A stretch of DNA of 15,870 nt from an uncultured beta proteobacterium (GTDB taxonomy: Bacteria; Pseudomonadota; Gammaproteobacteria; Burkholderiales; Burkholderiaceae), in assembly GCA_903843315.1 (NCBI GenBank), contig CAIMPQ010000010.1, forward strand, positions 1-15,870, given 5' to 3'. The notes beneath the pieces were generated by a model. The model was not told the DNA's origin, searched no databases, and saw nothing but the letters and a program-made list of their open reading frames with translations. Each line of letters begins with the position of its first letter. Within the stretch, counting starts at the first letter, position 1. Shown here one piece after another: positions 1 to 7,119 of this stretch. A program made the translations under genes and the position numbers.

Positions 1-711
1 CCGACCGAAGCAGAGTTGAAATTGCTCAGGCCATTAAAAGCAAAATATCCACAATGGGTACCAGATGCTGTATTTGAACCAATGCCGCCTGCACCCTCTA
101 CTAAGCCACCTGGTAGCCTACGGCAAAATTTAAAGAAAGCGCGTGAGCTCCTAATGCATGCTGGTTGGCAATATCGCGACGGGGCATTACGCAATGAAAA
201 GGGTGAGCCATTTCGTTTTGAAATCGTCGAGGATGGCGGATTCTTTTTAAGGGTGATCTCAGCGTATATGCGCAACCTTGAGAAACTGGGGGTACAGGTA
301 GATATCCGTACCAGTGATTTTGCACTTCATCAAAAGCGCATGGATGAATATGATTTTGATATGACAACCATTCGTTTCCCGGATTCACAAAATCCCGGTA
401 ATGAGTTATGGGATCGTTTTGGCAGTCAGGCTGCTAAAGAAAAAGGTTCAGATAATGTCATTGGCGTTCAGTCACCAGTAGTAGATGCCTTAGTAACGGA
501 AATTACCAAAGCGCAAAATCGGGATGAGTTACGTGCGGCAACCCGAGCATTAGATCGCGTCTTATGGAATAGTTACTACGTGGTTCCGCAGTGGTACAAC
601 CCAACCCATCGCGTAGCCTACCGCAAGGAGATGCGCTACCCGGAGCCCCCCTTGTACTACTCTGCAGAGCCTTGGATCATGCAAAATTGGTGGAAAGAAG
701 AGTCTAAATAA
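1..711 (+). CDS. yejA: YejA-type peptide-binding protein of an ABC transporter, 3' part only
   Basis: The frame is open from base 1 to the TAA at 709-711, giving the last 236 residues of a protein whose start lies outside the window. In E. coli the whole protein is about 600 residues. The tail reads as a family 5 extracellular solute-binding protein: a helix that starts near NLKKARELLMHAGW, the segment after it (RNEKGEPFRFEIV), and a late PQWYNPTHRVAYR stretch, as in the C-terminal lobe of YejA and DppA-like proteins. It would bind oligopeptides in the periplasm and pass them to YejB/YejE. Its stop shares base 711 with the ATG of the next gene (TAATG), so the two are translationally coupled. 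The TTG at 16 is an internal codon, not a start. The family call is firm; YejA rather than another peptide binder rests on the YejBEF-type genes that follow. Confidence 0.9.
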   Translation, partial: PTEAELKLLRPLKAKYPQWVPDAVFEPMPPAPSTKPPGSLRQNLKKARELLMHAGWQYRDGALRNEKGEPFRFEIVEDGGFFLRVISAYMRNLEKLGVQVDIRTSDFALHQKRMDEYDFDMTTIRFPDSQNPGNELWDRFGSQAAKEKGSDNVIGVQSPVVDALVTEITKAQNRDELRAATRALDRVLWNSYYVVPQWYNPTHRVAYRKEMRYPEPPLYYSAEPWIMQNWWKEESK

Positions 712-1787
712 TGCAAGGTCAAATGCGCGCTTATATCTTTAAACGATTGTTGTTGATGATTCCCACGCTTTTGGGCGTATTAACTCTGACATTTGCAGTG
801 GTGCAGTTTGTTCCTGGTGGACCAGTGGAGCAGATGGTGCTCGAATTAAAAGGCAAAGGCAGTGCTGCAACAGGTGGTTCAGAATCTTCAGGGGCGGGCG
901 CGACCTATCGTGGACGTCAAGGCGTTGATGCACAACGCTTAGAAGAGGTGAAGGCGTTATATGGATTTGATAAGCCACCTGTAGAACGGTATTTCATGAT
1001 GTTAGGGCGCTTTGCACGCTTCGATTTAGGTCAAAGTTATTACCAACATGAAAGTGTTTGGGGATTAGTGGTTTCCAAACTACCGGTTTCTATCAGCATT
1101 GGCTTATGGACCTTCTTTATTACGTATTTAGTATCGATTCCACTCGGGATTGCCAAGGCAGTCCGGGATGGCTCACGCTTTGACGCCGTTACCAGCAGTA
1201 TGATTTTGGTGGGTTACGCCATTCCTGGTTTTGTGTTGGGCGTGCTGTTGTTAGTTCTTTTTGGTGGCGGTAGTTTCTTACAAATATTTCCCTTGCGAGG
1301 CTTGACTTCGGATAACTGGAGTGAGCTGAGTCTGATTGGCAAGGTGATGGACTATTTATGGCATTTGGTTCTGCCAATCACCGCTTCGGTGCTGGGTAGT
1401 TTTGCTGTCGTGACGATGTTGACTAAGAATTCTTTTTTAGAAGAGATTCGGAAGCAGTATGTTCTTACCGCCAGAGCCAAGGGTTTATCGGAACAACAAG
1501 TGTTGTGGAAGCATGTCTTTCGTAATGCACTTCTCCCACTAGTGACAGGCTTTCCTGCCGCCTTTATCGGCGCATTTTTTACGGGCTCGCTCTTGATTGA
1601 GACCTTGTTCTCTTTGGATGGACTTGGCTTACTGTCTTATGAGTCCGTGATGCGTCGTGATTACCCAGTAGTGTTTGGCACCTTGTATTTATTCACCTTG
1701 ATTGGTTTATTTACCAAGTTGATTTCTGATCTTTGCTACGTTTACGTTGATCCCCGCATTCAATTTGGCGCTGGAGGCGGTTCATGA
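711..1787 (+). CDS. yejB: Peptide ABC transporter permease YejB
   Basis: Inner-membrane permease of the oligopeptide importer. It has 358 residues, close to E. coli YejB (about 364). The N-terminus has a basic start followed by a first membrane helix (about residues 13-33) ending in VPGGPVEQ, a family hallmark. A soluble loop follows, then several hydrophobic helices from about residue 124 onward. The cytoplasmic EAA-type loop that docks on the ATPase starts near A254-R-A-K-G-L and runs to about 275. The loop after helix 1 has a Gly/Ser/Ala-rich stretch (residues 48-65). Two starts are possible: ATG 711, coupled to the upstream stop, or ATG 723, which gives MRAYIFKRLLL, closer to E. coli YejB, and has AAGG 5 bases upstream. 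I keep 711 but 723 is plausible. The stop overlaps the yejE start (ATGA, 1784-1787). Confidence 0.93.
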   Translation: MQGQMRAYIFKRLLLMIPTLLGVLTLTFAVVQFVPGGPVEQMVLELKGKGSAATGGSESSGAGATYRGRQGVDAQRLEEVKALYGFDKPPVERYFMMLGRFARFDLGQSYYQHESVWGLVVSKLPVSISIGLWTFFITYLVSIPLGIAKAVRDGSRFDAVTSSMILVGYAIPGFVLGVLLLVLFGGGSFLQIFPLRGLTSDNWSELSLIGKVMDYLWHLVLPITASVLGSFAVVTMLTKNSFLEEIRKQYVLTARAKGLSEQQVLWKHVFRNALLPLVTGFPAAFIGAFFTGSLLIETLFSLDGLGLLSYESVMRRDYPVVFGTLYLFTLIGLFTKLISDLCYVYVDPRIQFGAGGGS

Positions 1788-2809
1788 ATCGTTGGCAGCG
1801 CTTTAAACATAGCCGTACTGGTTACGCCAGCCTGTGGATATTCACCATCCTCTTTGGCTTGTCAATGTGTGCAGAGCTCATCGCCAATGACAAGCCACTA
1901 GTCGTGCGCTACGATGGACATTTTTATTTCCCGATTGCGAAGAATCAGCCGGAAACTGTGTTTGGTGGAGACTTTTCCACGCCCACCGATTTTTTAGATC
2001 CGGATATACGTCAAAATATTACGAGTAATGGTAATTGGGCCATCTACCCGCCAATTCACTACAGCTATGAAACACTTAATTATTTCTCCCAGGTTCCAAA
2101 CCCAGCGCCACCTTCTTGGGAAAACTGGTTAGGTACTGATGATCGTGGACGCGATGTACTTGCCCGCTTGATTTATGGATTTCGTTTATCCATTTTGTTT
2201 GGCTTGGCTCTGACGATCGTCGGTGTGAGTGTGGGAATTCTGACTGGATCACTGATGGGATTTTTTGGTGGTAAGTTCGACCTCATCTCACAACGCCTGA
2301 TTGAGATTTGGTCGGCGATGCCTGAGTTATATCTCCTCATCATCTTTGCCTCAATCTTTAATCCCAGTGTTTCGCTGCTAATCATTCTTCTGGCCGCCTT
2401 TGGCTGGATGGGTCTGTCTGATTACGTACGCGCAGAATTTTTCCGCAATCGTGCTCTGGAGTATGTGAGAGCGGCACGTGCCTTAGGGTTAACGAATGTC
2501 CAAATTATGTGGCGTCATATCTTGCCCAATAGTTTGACCCCAGTGATTACCTTCCTACCGTTTCGGATGAGCGCCGCAATTCTTTCGCTAACTAGTTTAG
2601 ATTTCTTGGGGCTGGGCGTACCGCCTGGAACCCCAAGCTTGGGAGAATTGCTTTCGCAGGGCAAAAGTAATTTAGATGCCTGGTGGATTTCACTATCGAC
2701 CTTTGTCGTATTAGTGGCCACCTTGCTCTTGTTAACGTTTATGGGTGAAGCCTTGCGGGATGCCTTCGATTCTCGTAAGTCTGGTGTGATGAGTGGAGGT
2801 CGCCCATGA
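1784..2809 (+). CDS. yejE: Peptide ABC transporter permease YejE
   Basis: Second permease subunit of the same importer; 341 residues, the same length as I recall for E. coli YejE. It has one N-terminal helix (about residues 14-35), then a long periplasmic loop of roughly 90 residues typical of YejE. This leads to the family motif around WLGTDDRGRDVLARLIYG, which opens the transmembrane core. The EAA loop contacting YejF lies at about residues 229-250 (A231-R-A-L-G-L). Its start overlaps yejB and its stop overlaps yejF, both by ATGA, as expected for subunits made in fixed ratio. No oddities in motifs. Confidence 0.95.
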   Translation: MNRWQRFKHSRTGYASLWIFTILFGLSMCAELIANDKPLVVRYDGHFYFPIAKNQPETVFGGDFSTPTDFLDPDIRQNITSNGNWAIYPPIHYSYETLNYFSQVPNPAPPSWENWLGTDDRGRDVLARLIYGFRLSILFGLALTIVGVSVGILTGSLMGFFGGKFDLISQRLIEIWSAMPELYLLIIFASIFNPSVSLLIILLAAFGWMGLSDYVRAEFFRNRALEYVRAARALGLTNVQIMWRHILPNSLTPVITFLPFRMSAAILSLTSLDFLGLGVPPGTPSLGELLSQGKSNLDAWWISLSTFVVLVATLLLLTFMGEALRDAFDSRKSGVMSGGRP

Positions 2810-4443
2810 CTTTGCTGCGTTACGAGAATCTGTCAATCTCATTTGGCTCTGGCCGGCGTGAGAAATTTGCCGTTAAGAATTTGGATTTAGAGGTTGGTAT
2901 TGGTGAGCGGGTCGCTCTTGTGGGTGAATCTGGCTCTGGGAAGACATTAACTGCACTAGCTCCATTGCGATTGGAGCCAGAGGGCGCCAAAGTTTCTGGA
3001 AAAATTCTCTGGAATAAAAAAGACGGACAGGGCACTGTGGATTTACTCTCCTTGCCGATTCAAGATATCCGTGAAATTCGGGGTCGAGAAATCGCCATGG
3101 TGTTTCAAGAGCCAATGACGGCTCTCAATCCGCTCTTTACAGTCGGCAATCAAATTATTGAAGCAGTACAGATTTATCAGCCTCTGATTTCTAAGTCAGA
3201 CTGCACTGATGCTGCGATTGATTTACTGAGAAAGACCGGTATCCCAGAACCTGAGCGCCGTTTCCATTCTTATCCACATCAACTCTCTGGCGGTCAAAGA
3301 CAGCGCGCCATGATTGCTATGGCACTTGCTTGTAAGCCACGGCTCTTAATTGCAGATGAGCCAACCACCGCATTGGATGTGAGCTTGCGTTTACAGATTT
3401 TGGATCTACTGAAAGAGCTTCAAGAAGAATCTAAAGATCAAGGTGGAATGGGTATTCTCCTGATTACCCATGATCTGAATTTGGTAAAGCACTTTGCACA
3501 GCGAGTGGCAGTATTAAATCAAGGCATTCTCATGGAGTCAGGGCCAACTAAACAGGTCTTTACTCACCCGAGTGATCCCTATACCAAAGCATTGGTCAAC
3601 AGCGAACCTGTGCGTGAGCTAGCTCCGGTAATGCCTTTGGCCCCAGTTCTATTGAAAACTGAAGAACTCTCTGTGGCTTATCCAAGTTCTGAGTCTGTCT
3701 CTTGGTTTAAAAAAGCACCATCTCACAAAGTATTGAAAAAAGTGAGCTTTGAATTAAAGCAAGGCCAGACTATTGGCGTGATTGGTGAGTCAGGCTCAGG
3801 CAAAACAACACTTGGTATGGCAGTCTTAGGTTTGCTTGGTGACTCTTCGGCAGAAGTGAGCGGGGATGTTGATGTTCTTGGCAGTGATTGGCAAAAATTA
3901 AAACCAGTTGAGCGTCGCGCAATGCGCTCGAGCTTACAAGTCATTTTCCAGGATCCATTCGGTTCTTTATCGCCGCGCATGAATGTGATGCAAATTGTGT
4001 CTGAGGGTTTAGACATCCATTTCCCGAAACTCTCAGCAACAGAACGAGAAACTCGAGTAGTGGATATGCTCAAAGAGGTTGGTTTAGATCGCTCCGCTTT
4101 AACGCGCTACCCGCATGAGTTTTCTGGTGGACAGCGCCAACGGATTGCGATTGCCAGAGCGTTGATCCTACGTCCACAAATTTTGGTTTTAGATGAGCCC
4201 ACTTCAGCCTTGGACGTCTCGATTCAAAAACAAGTGCTGGCCTTGTTGTCCGAACTGCAAAAGAAATACAACCTGGCTTATCTCATCATTAGTCATGATT
4301 TAGCAGTCATTCGAGCGATGTCACACGAGGTAATGGTGCTCAAGGATGGCAAAGTGGTGGAGTTTGGCGATACCGAAACACTCATTCGGCATCCGCGCCA
4401 AACTTATACCAAGGAGCTTTTTGCAGCCGCTGAACTGACTTAA
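2806..4443 (+). CDS. yejF: Peptide ABC transporter double ATPase YejF
   Basis: Cytoplasmic ATPase powering the YejBE permeases. It has 545 residues with two complete nucleotide-binding domains in one chain, as in E. coli YejF (about 529). Domain 1: Walker A GESGSGKT at 40-47, signature LSGGQRQR at 160-167, Walker B with D184-E185, D-loop ALD 189-191, then a THD switch histidine. Domain 2: Walker A GESGSGKT at 327-334, signature FSGGQRQR at 439-446, Walker B VLDEP at 461-465. Q-loops appear as FQEP and FQDP. The linker at about 255-300 resembles oligopeptide-transporter ATPases. All catalytic motifs are intact in both halves. It is the last gene of the yej block, followed by tandem hairpins. 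The family transports peptides and, in enterobacteria, microcin C; the substrate here is not visible. Confidence 0.96.
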   Translation: MTLLRYENLSISFGSGRREKFAVKNLDLEVGIGERVALVGESGSGKTLTALAPLRLEPEGAKVSGKILWNKKDGQGTVDLLSLPIQDIREIRGREIAMVFQEPMTALNPLFTVGNQIIEAVQIYQPLISKSDCTDAAIDLLRKTGIPEPERRFHSYPHQLSGGQRQRAMIAMALACKPRLLIADEPTTALDVSLRLQILDLLKELQEESKDQGGMGILLITHDLNLVKHFAQRVAVLNQGILMESGPTKQVFTHPSDPYTKALVNSEPVRELAPVMPLAPVLLKTEELSVAYPSSESVSWFKKAPSHKVLKKVSFELKQGQTIGVIGESGSGKTTLGMAVLGLLGDSSAEVSGDVDVLGSDWQKLKPVERRAMRSSLQVIFQDPFGSLSPRMNVMQIVSEGLDIHFPKLSATERETRVVDMLKEVGLDRSALTRYPHEFSGGQRQRIAIARALILRPQILVLDEPTSALDVSIQKQVLALLSELQKKYNLAYLIISHDLAVIRAMSHEVMVLKDGKVVEFGDTETLIRHPRQTYTKELFAAAELT

Positions 4444-4468
4444 TAGGGGGTCCAAAACCCTCTTGAAT

Positions 4469-4497
4469 GGGCTAATTTGGTGCATTAGCCCTGTTTT
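4469..4497 (+). terminator. Intrinsic terminator after yejF
   Basis: A perfect 8-bp stem, GGGCTAAT (4469-4476) with ATTAGCCC (4484-4491), encloses a 7-base loop and is followed by TGTTTT. This fits a Rho-independent terminator 25 bases after the yejF stop. A second hairpin lies just upstream: AGGGGG (4445-4450) pairs with CCCTCT (4458-4463), six pairs including one G-T wobble, with no T-tract of its own. The tandem arrangement could reinforce termination or protect the 3' end. Confidence 0.8.
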
Positions 4498-4513
4498 AAT
4501 GCAAAATCATGTT

Positions 4514-4574
4514 TATAAACAACGAGTTAGGGCTAGAGTGAAGACTTGGTTAATTAAGGGTTCTTTGTTAAACT
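4514..4574 (+). promoter_or_regulatory. Candidate promoter region for the NlpC/P60-like gene
   Basis: The gene follows a terminator, so it needs its own promoter within about 80 bases. Two weak candidates are visible. One is TATAAA at 4514-4519 with no convincing -35, giving a leader of about 55 bases. The other is TTGGTT (4546-4551) and TAAACT (4569-4574) with 17-base spacing; this would start transcription at or next to the ATG at 4581 and give a near-leaderless mRNA. No Shine-Dalgarno sequence is seen before the ATG. Neither candidate is strong. Confidence 0.3.
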
Positions 4575-4580
4575 GATCCG

Positions 4581-5225
4581 ATGTCACTGAAAAAAGCGCT
4601 ACTTCCAAAGGTCCTGGCTATTGCCATGGGCTTGCTTGTTTCTTTGTCGGTTTATGCAGCCGATACACCGAGCGACGCCTCTACCGAAAGCGTTCCTAAA
4701 GAGAGCATGTTCCAAGCGGGGCGCTCTTATATCGCCCGCGTTTCCGATCGTTTGGTGGATTCAGTTTCTGGTAAGTCTGAAGAGCTGATTGATCGTGCCA
4801 TGGAAGTGATTGGCGTGCGTTATCGCTGGGATGCGGAGTTGCCTCAATCTGGATTAGACGGCAGTAGTTTTGTGGGTTATGTATTCAAAGATAAACTGGG
4901 ATTTTTATTGCCACGTAAATCAACGCAGATGAGTCGTGTTGGTAAGCCGATTAATCGCGATGAGTTGCAACCTGGTGATCTGGTATTTTTTAATACCATG
5001 CGTTTAACTTTTTCACACGTTGGTATTTATGTGGGTGACAATAAATTTATCCACTCACCCTCTAAGGGAACTACCGTTCGCGTAGATGATCTTGGAAGTC
5101 TTTATTGGGATAAACGTTTTGACGGCGCGCGTCGTTTAGATGGTAGCGATAATCTCAATGATGCTGAGCGCCAAGAACTGCTCAACGAAGTCAAGAATCT
5201 CAAGCGTAAGTCTCGCAGCCTCTGA
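4581..5225 (+). CDS. Exported NlpC/P60-fold protein lacking the catalytic cysteine
   Basis: A 214-residue protein with a clear Sec signal peptide (KK then a hydrophobic core, probable cleavage after VYA, residues 24-26), so periplasmic or envelope-located. The C40 peptidase (NlpC/P60) fold is recognisable: VIGVRYRW before residue 83, FVGYVF at 97-102, LLPRKSTQM, the LQPGDLVFF strand, SHVGIYVG with His146, and FIHSP with His158. Family members are DL-endopeptidases that cut peptidoglycan stem peptides using Cys-His-His. The usual DCSG motif reads DGSS here, so residue 94 is Gly (GGC) where the nucleophile should be, and there is no cysteine anywhere in the protein. The spacing to the two histidines (52 and 12) agrees with E. 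coli MepS/Spr (C68, H119, H131, from memory), so the alignment is not in doubt. The C-terminus is charged and helical. The fold call is firm; it is probably not a cysteine hydrolase. A binding or regulatory role is inference. Confidence 0.88.
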   Translation: MSLKKALLPKVLAIAMGLLVSLSVYAADTPSDASTESVPKESMFQAGRSYIARVSDRLVDSVSGKSEELIDRAMEVIGVRYRWDAELPQSGLDGSSFVGYVFKDKLGFLLPRKSTQMSRVGKPINRDELQPGDLVFFNTMRLTFSHVGIYVGDNKFIHSPSKGTTVRVDDLGSLYWDKRFDGARRLDGSDNLNDAERQELLNEVKNLKRKSRSL

Positions 5226-5253
5226 GGCTATAGGGTGCTAGCCCTTGTGCTAG

Positions 5254-6177
5254 TTAGCCCCTCAACTTTTCCTTAATTAAAGCCATTTGTTCCTGGGTTG
5301 CTACTTCACCGGCAAGAATTGCGGCATTTCTAGATTTGAAATCACTGCCACTCATTTGCAGAAGATGCGGTTGAATCACAATATCAGCACTTTTCAATTC
5401 ATACTGATTAATACTTCTTTGCATAATCGAGATGGTTTGTTGCAATATTCCAAAGGTTCCACTTGCATCCTGATGGACTGGTTCAGAGGAGATGTTGACT
5501 GCGATGACTAAGGTCGCCCCCATTTGTCTTGCATAACTCACGGGTACAGGCGCGACCAGACCACCATCAACATATTCTTTGCCGCTAATCACTGCTGGCT
5601 GAAAAACGCCAGGCACGCTACAAGACGCACGAACTGCTAAACCGGTATTCCCCGTTCTAAACAACACGCCTTTTCCGGATTGGAGTTCAGTTGCGACAAT
5701 ACCTAGGGGAATACGCATTTGCTCAATTGTTTTGTTTTGTACTTCACGATTGACCATGTTTTGTAAAGCATCCCCTTTAATCAAGCCGCCAAATCGTCCT
5801 GCGAAAGGAAGCCCCCAATCAGCTATCGTGGCCTCATCCAAGGTGAGGGCAAGGCGATTTAAGTCATTACCGGTGGCGCCTGAGGCTAGTAGGGCGGCAA
5901 TTACGCTACCAGCACTGCTCCCAACGACGATATCAGGCCGAATTCCCTGGGCTTCCAATGCCTTGATGACACCTACATGGGCAAATCCCCGAGCTGCTCC
6001 AGCTCCAAGCGCAAGACCAACAATCGGTTTTTTGTTGCCAATCAGGCTACATGAACTCAGGCCAGCGGTGCCCAGAAGCCCCCCCATGCCCATTCCAAAC
6101 CCTAATAAACGACGGCGCTCAGGTGAGGTCGGCCCCTCAATTAAAGGAAAAGCAGGTTTCGATGAAATATTGTGCAT
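5254..6177 (-). CDS. Patatin-like phospholipase family lipoprotein (RssA-like)
   Basis: A 307-residue patatin-fold serine lipase on the minus strand. The oxyanion-hole motif G-x-G-x-x-R-G is at 58-64 (followed by FAHVGVIKAL), the nucleophile Ser88 lies in GSSAG (86-90), and the dyad aspartate D204 is in DGG. All three key elements are present, so it is probably an active acyl hydrolase on phospholipids or other lipid esters; the substrate is unknown. The N-terminus has R21-R-R-L-L, a Gly-rich hydrophobic stretch, then L40-S-S-C43, which reads as both a twin-arginine motif and a lipobox. This suggests export by Tat and lipid anchoring at Cys43. The start ATG has no clear Shine-Dalgarno sequence. 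The gene converges on the NlpC/P60-like gene with 28 bases between the stops and no clear terminator. Known relatives include E. coli RssA. Confidence 0.9.
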   Translation of the reverse strand: MHNISSKPAFPLIEGPTSPERRRLLGFGMGMGGLLGTAGLSSCSLIGNKKPIVGLALGAGAARGFAHVGVIKALEAQGIRPDIVVGSSAGSVIAALLASGATGNDLNRLALTLDEATIADWGLPFAGRFGGLIKGDALQNMVNREVQNKTIEQMRIPLGIVATELQSGKGVLFRTGNTGLAVRASCSVPGVFQPAVISGKEYVDGGLVAPVPVSYARQMGATLVIAVNISSEPVHQDASGTFGILQQTISIMQRSINQYELKSADIVIQPHLLQMSGSDFKSRNAAILAGEVATQEQMALIKEKLRG

Positions 6178-6201
6178 GTGGCTATTGTATTGAGCCTACC
6201 T

Positions 6202-6207
6202 TATAAT
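6202..6207. promoter_or_regulatory. TATAAT -10-like box in the divergent patatin/scpB intergenic region
   Basis: A perfect TATAAT on the plus strand, whose complement also gives a TATAAG-type box for the minus strand. The plus-strand reading would start a leader of about 155 bases before scpB; the minus-strand reading would start about 20 bases before the patatin gene. No good -35 is seen in either direction (TGGCTA at 17 bases on plus, TTTTCG at 16 on minus). The rest of this gap (6178-6369) holds a hairpin, AACGAA (6220-6225) with TTCGTT (6232-6237), and the palindrome listed next. Confidence 0.35.
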
Positions 6208-6339
6208 GATTGAACGGTGAACGAAAAGGACTTCGTTGCGGCGCGAACATATCCCCGAATGAGAATTTATGAGATGGATTGATCGTAGTAGCTAGTGAAC
6301 ACCCCAAACCCATTACTGAAATATATTTTTTAAAGCCTC

Positions 6340-6357
6340 ATCAGGAATATTCCTGAT
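6340..6357. repeat. 18-bp perfect palindrome just upstream of scpB
   Basis: ATCAGGAAT followed at once by its reverse complement ATTCCTGAT, ending 12 bases before the scpB ATG. As DNA it looks like a binding site for a dimeric regulator. As RNA it could form a 7-bp stem with an ATAT loop, followed 7 bases later by five T residues that abut the start codon. scpB shows no Shine-Dalgarno sequence in this gap. The role is unknown. Confidence 0.6.
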
Positions 6358-6369
6358 AGCCCAATTTTT

Positions 6370-7119
6370 ATGGACGATCACAATAAGCGCGTAATTGAAA
6401 CAGCCCTCCTGTGCGCGCAGGAGCCACTTAGCGTTGCTGATTTGTCTCGTTTATTTGTTGAAGACATTGCTACAGCGGATATCGAGGAGGCTCTCGTAGA
6501 GCTGCAGCGTCGGTGGGATGACAAGGGAATGGAGCTTGTGCATATTGCTACTGGCTGGCGTTTCCAAAGTCGTTTATCGATGCGTGAGTATCTCGATCGC
6601 TTGACTCCGGAAAAGCCACCAAAGTATTCCCGTGCAGTGTTGGAGACTCTCGCAATCATTGCTTACCGTCAGCCGGTGACTCGGGGTGAGATCGAAGAAA
6701 TCCGGGGTGTTGCAGTCAGCACTAATGTCATGAAGCAATTGGAAGACCGTGGCTGGGTAGAAGTTATTGGACATAAAGAGACTATTGGTCGCCCAGGCTT
6801 GTATGCAACCACTAAGCAATTTCTAGATGACTTGAGTTTGACAAACTTACAAAGCTTGCCAATCTTAGAGGATGCTGCACCAATGGCTGCAGCAGAACAA
6901 TTAGGTCAAGCAGTCATGGAGTTTGATCCAGATGCAACTGTAGAAACAGTTGTGATCGATGGTGATGAATCCATGCTGATTGAGATTGAAGAAGTAGTAG
7001 AAATAGAAGAGACAGAAGAGATAGTGGAGATTGTGATGACTGAAGAGTCTGATGACGAAACTACTGAAGAAGTTACCCCTAAGTCTGAAGAAAATCAGAC
7101 AAAACAAAATAATAATTAA
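6370..7119 (+). CDS. scpB: Segregation and condensation protein B (ScpB)
   Basis: Accessory subunit of the SMC-ScpAB condensin complex, which compacts and separates chromosomes; two ScpB subunits bind the ScpA kleisin through winged-helix domains. It has 249 residues. The conserved core covers about 1-155, with the ScpB landmarks AVLETLAIIAYRQPVTR (89-105), an EEIRGV segment, and TIGRPGLYATT (138-148). From about residue 184 there is a strongly acidic low-complexity tail (many E, V, I, T) ending in a polar QNNN, so the protein is longer than minimal ScpB proteins. The start at 6370 is the only ATG, GTG or TTG after the in-frame TAA at 6331. No Shine-Dalgarno sequence is visible. The stop shares one base with rluB (TAATG). 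scpA is not in the window. Confidence 0.95.
   Translation: MDDHNKRVIETALLCAQEPLSVADLSRLFVEDIATADIEEALVELQRRWDDKGMELVHIATGWRFQSRLSMREYLDRLTPEKPPKYSRAVLETLAIIAYRQPVTRGEIEEIRGVAVSTNVMKQLEDRGWVEVIGHKETIGRPGLYATTKQFLDDLSLTNLQSLPILEDAAPMAAAEQLGQAVMEFDPDATVETVVIDGDESMLIEIEEVVEIEETEEIVEIVMTEESDDETTEEVTPKSEENQTKQNNN

Noticed and set aside
3723..4073. 116-codon minus-strand frame opposite yejF
   Set aside because: Shadow of the second ATPase domain, with no family resemblance or start signal.
5217..5245. Small inverted repeats around the NlpC/P60 stop codon (AGCCT/AGGCT and GGCTA/TAGCC) as a bidirectional terminator
   Set aside because: The stems are only 5 bp, they compete with each other and no T-tract follows on either strand; not enough to call a terminator.
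5732..6193. 153-codon plus-strand frame opposite the patatin gene
   Set aside because: It is the antisense shadow of a gene with intact patatin motifs, has no recognisable domain and no supporting start signal.
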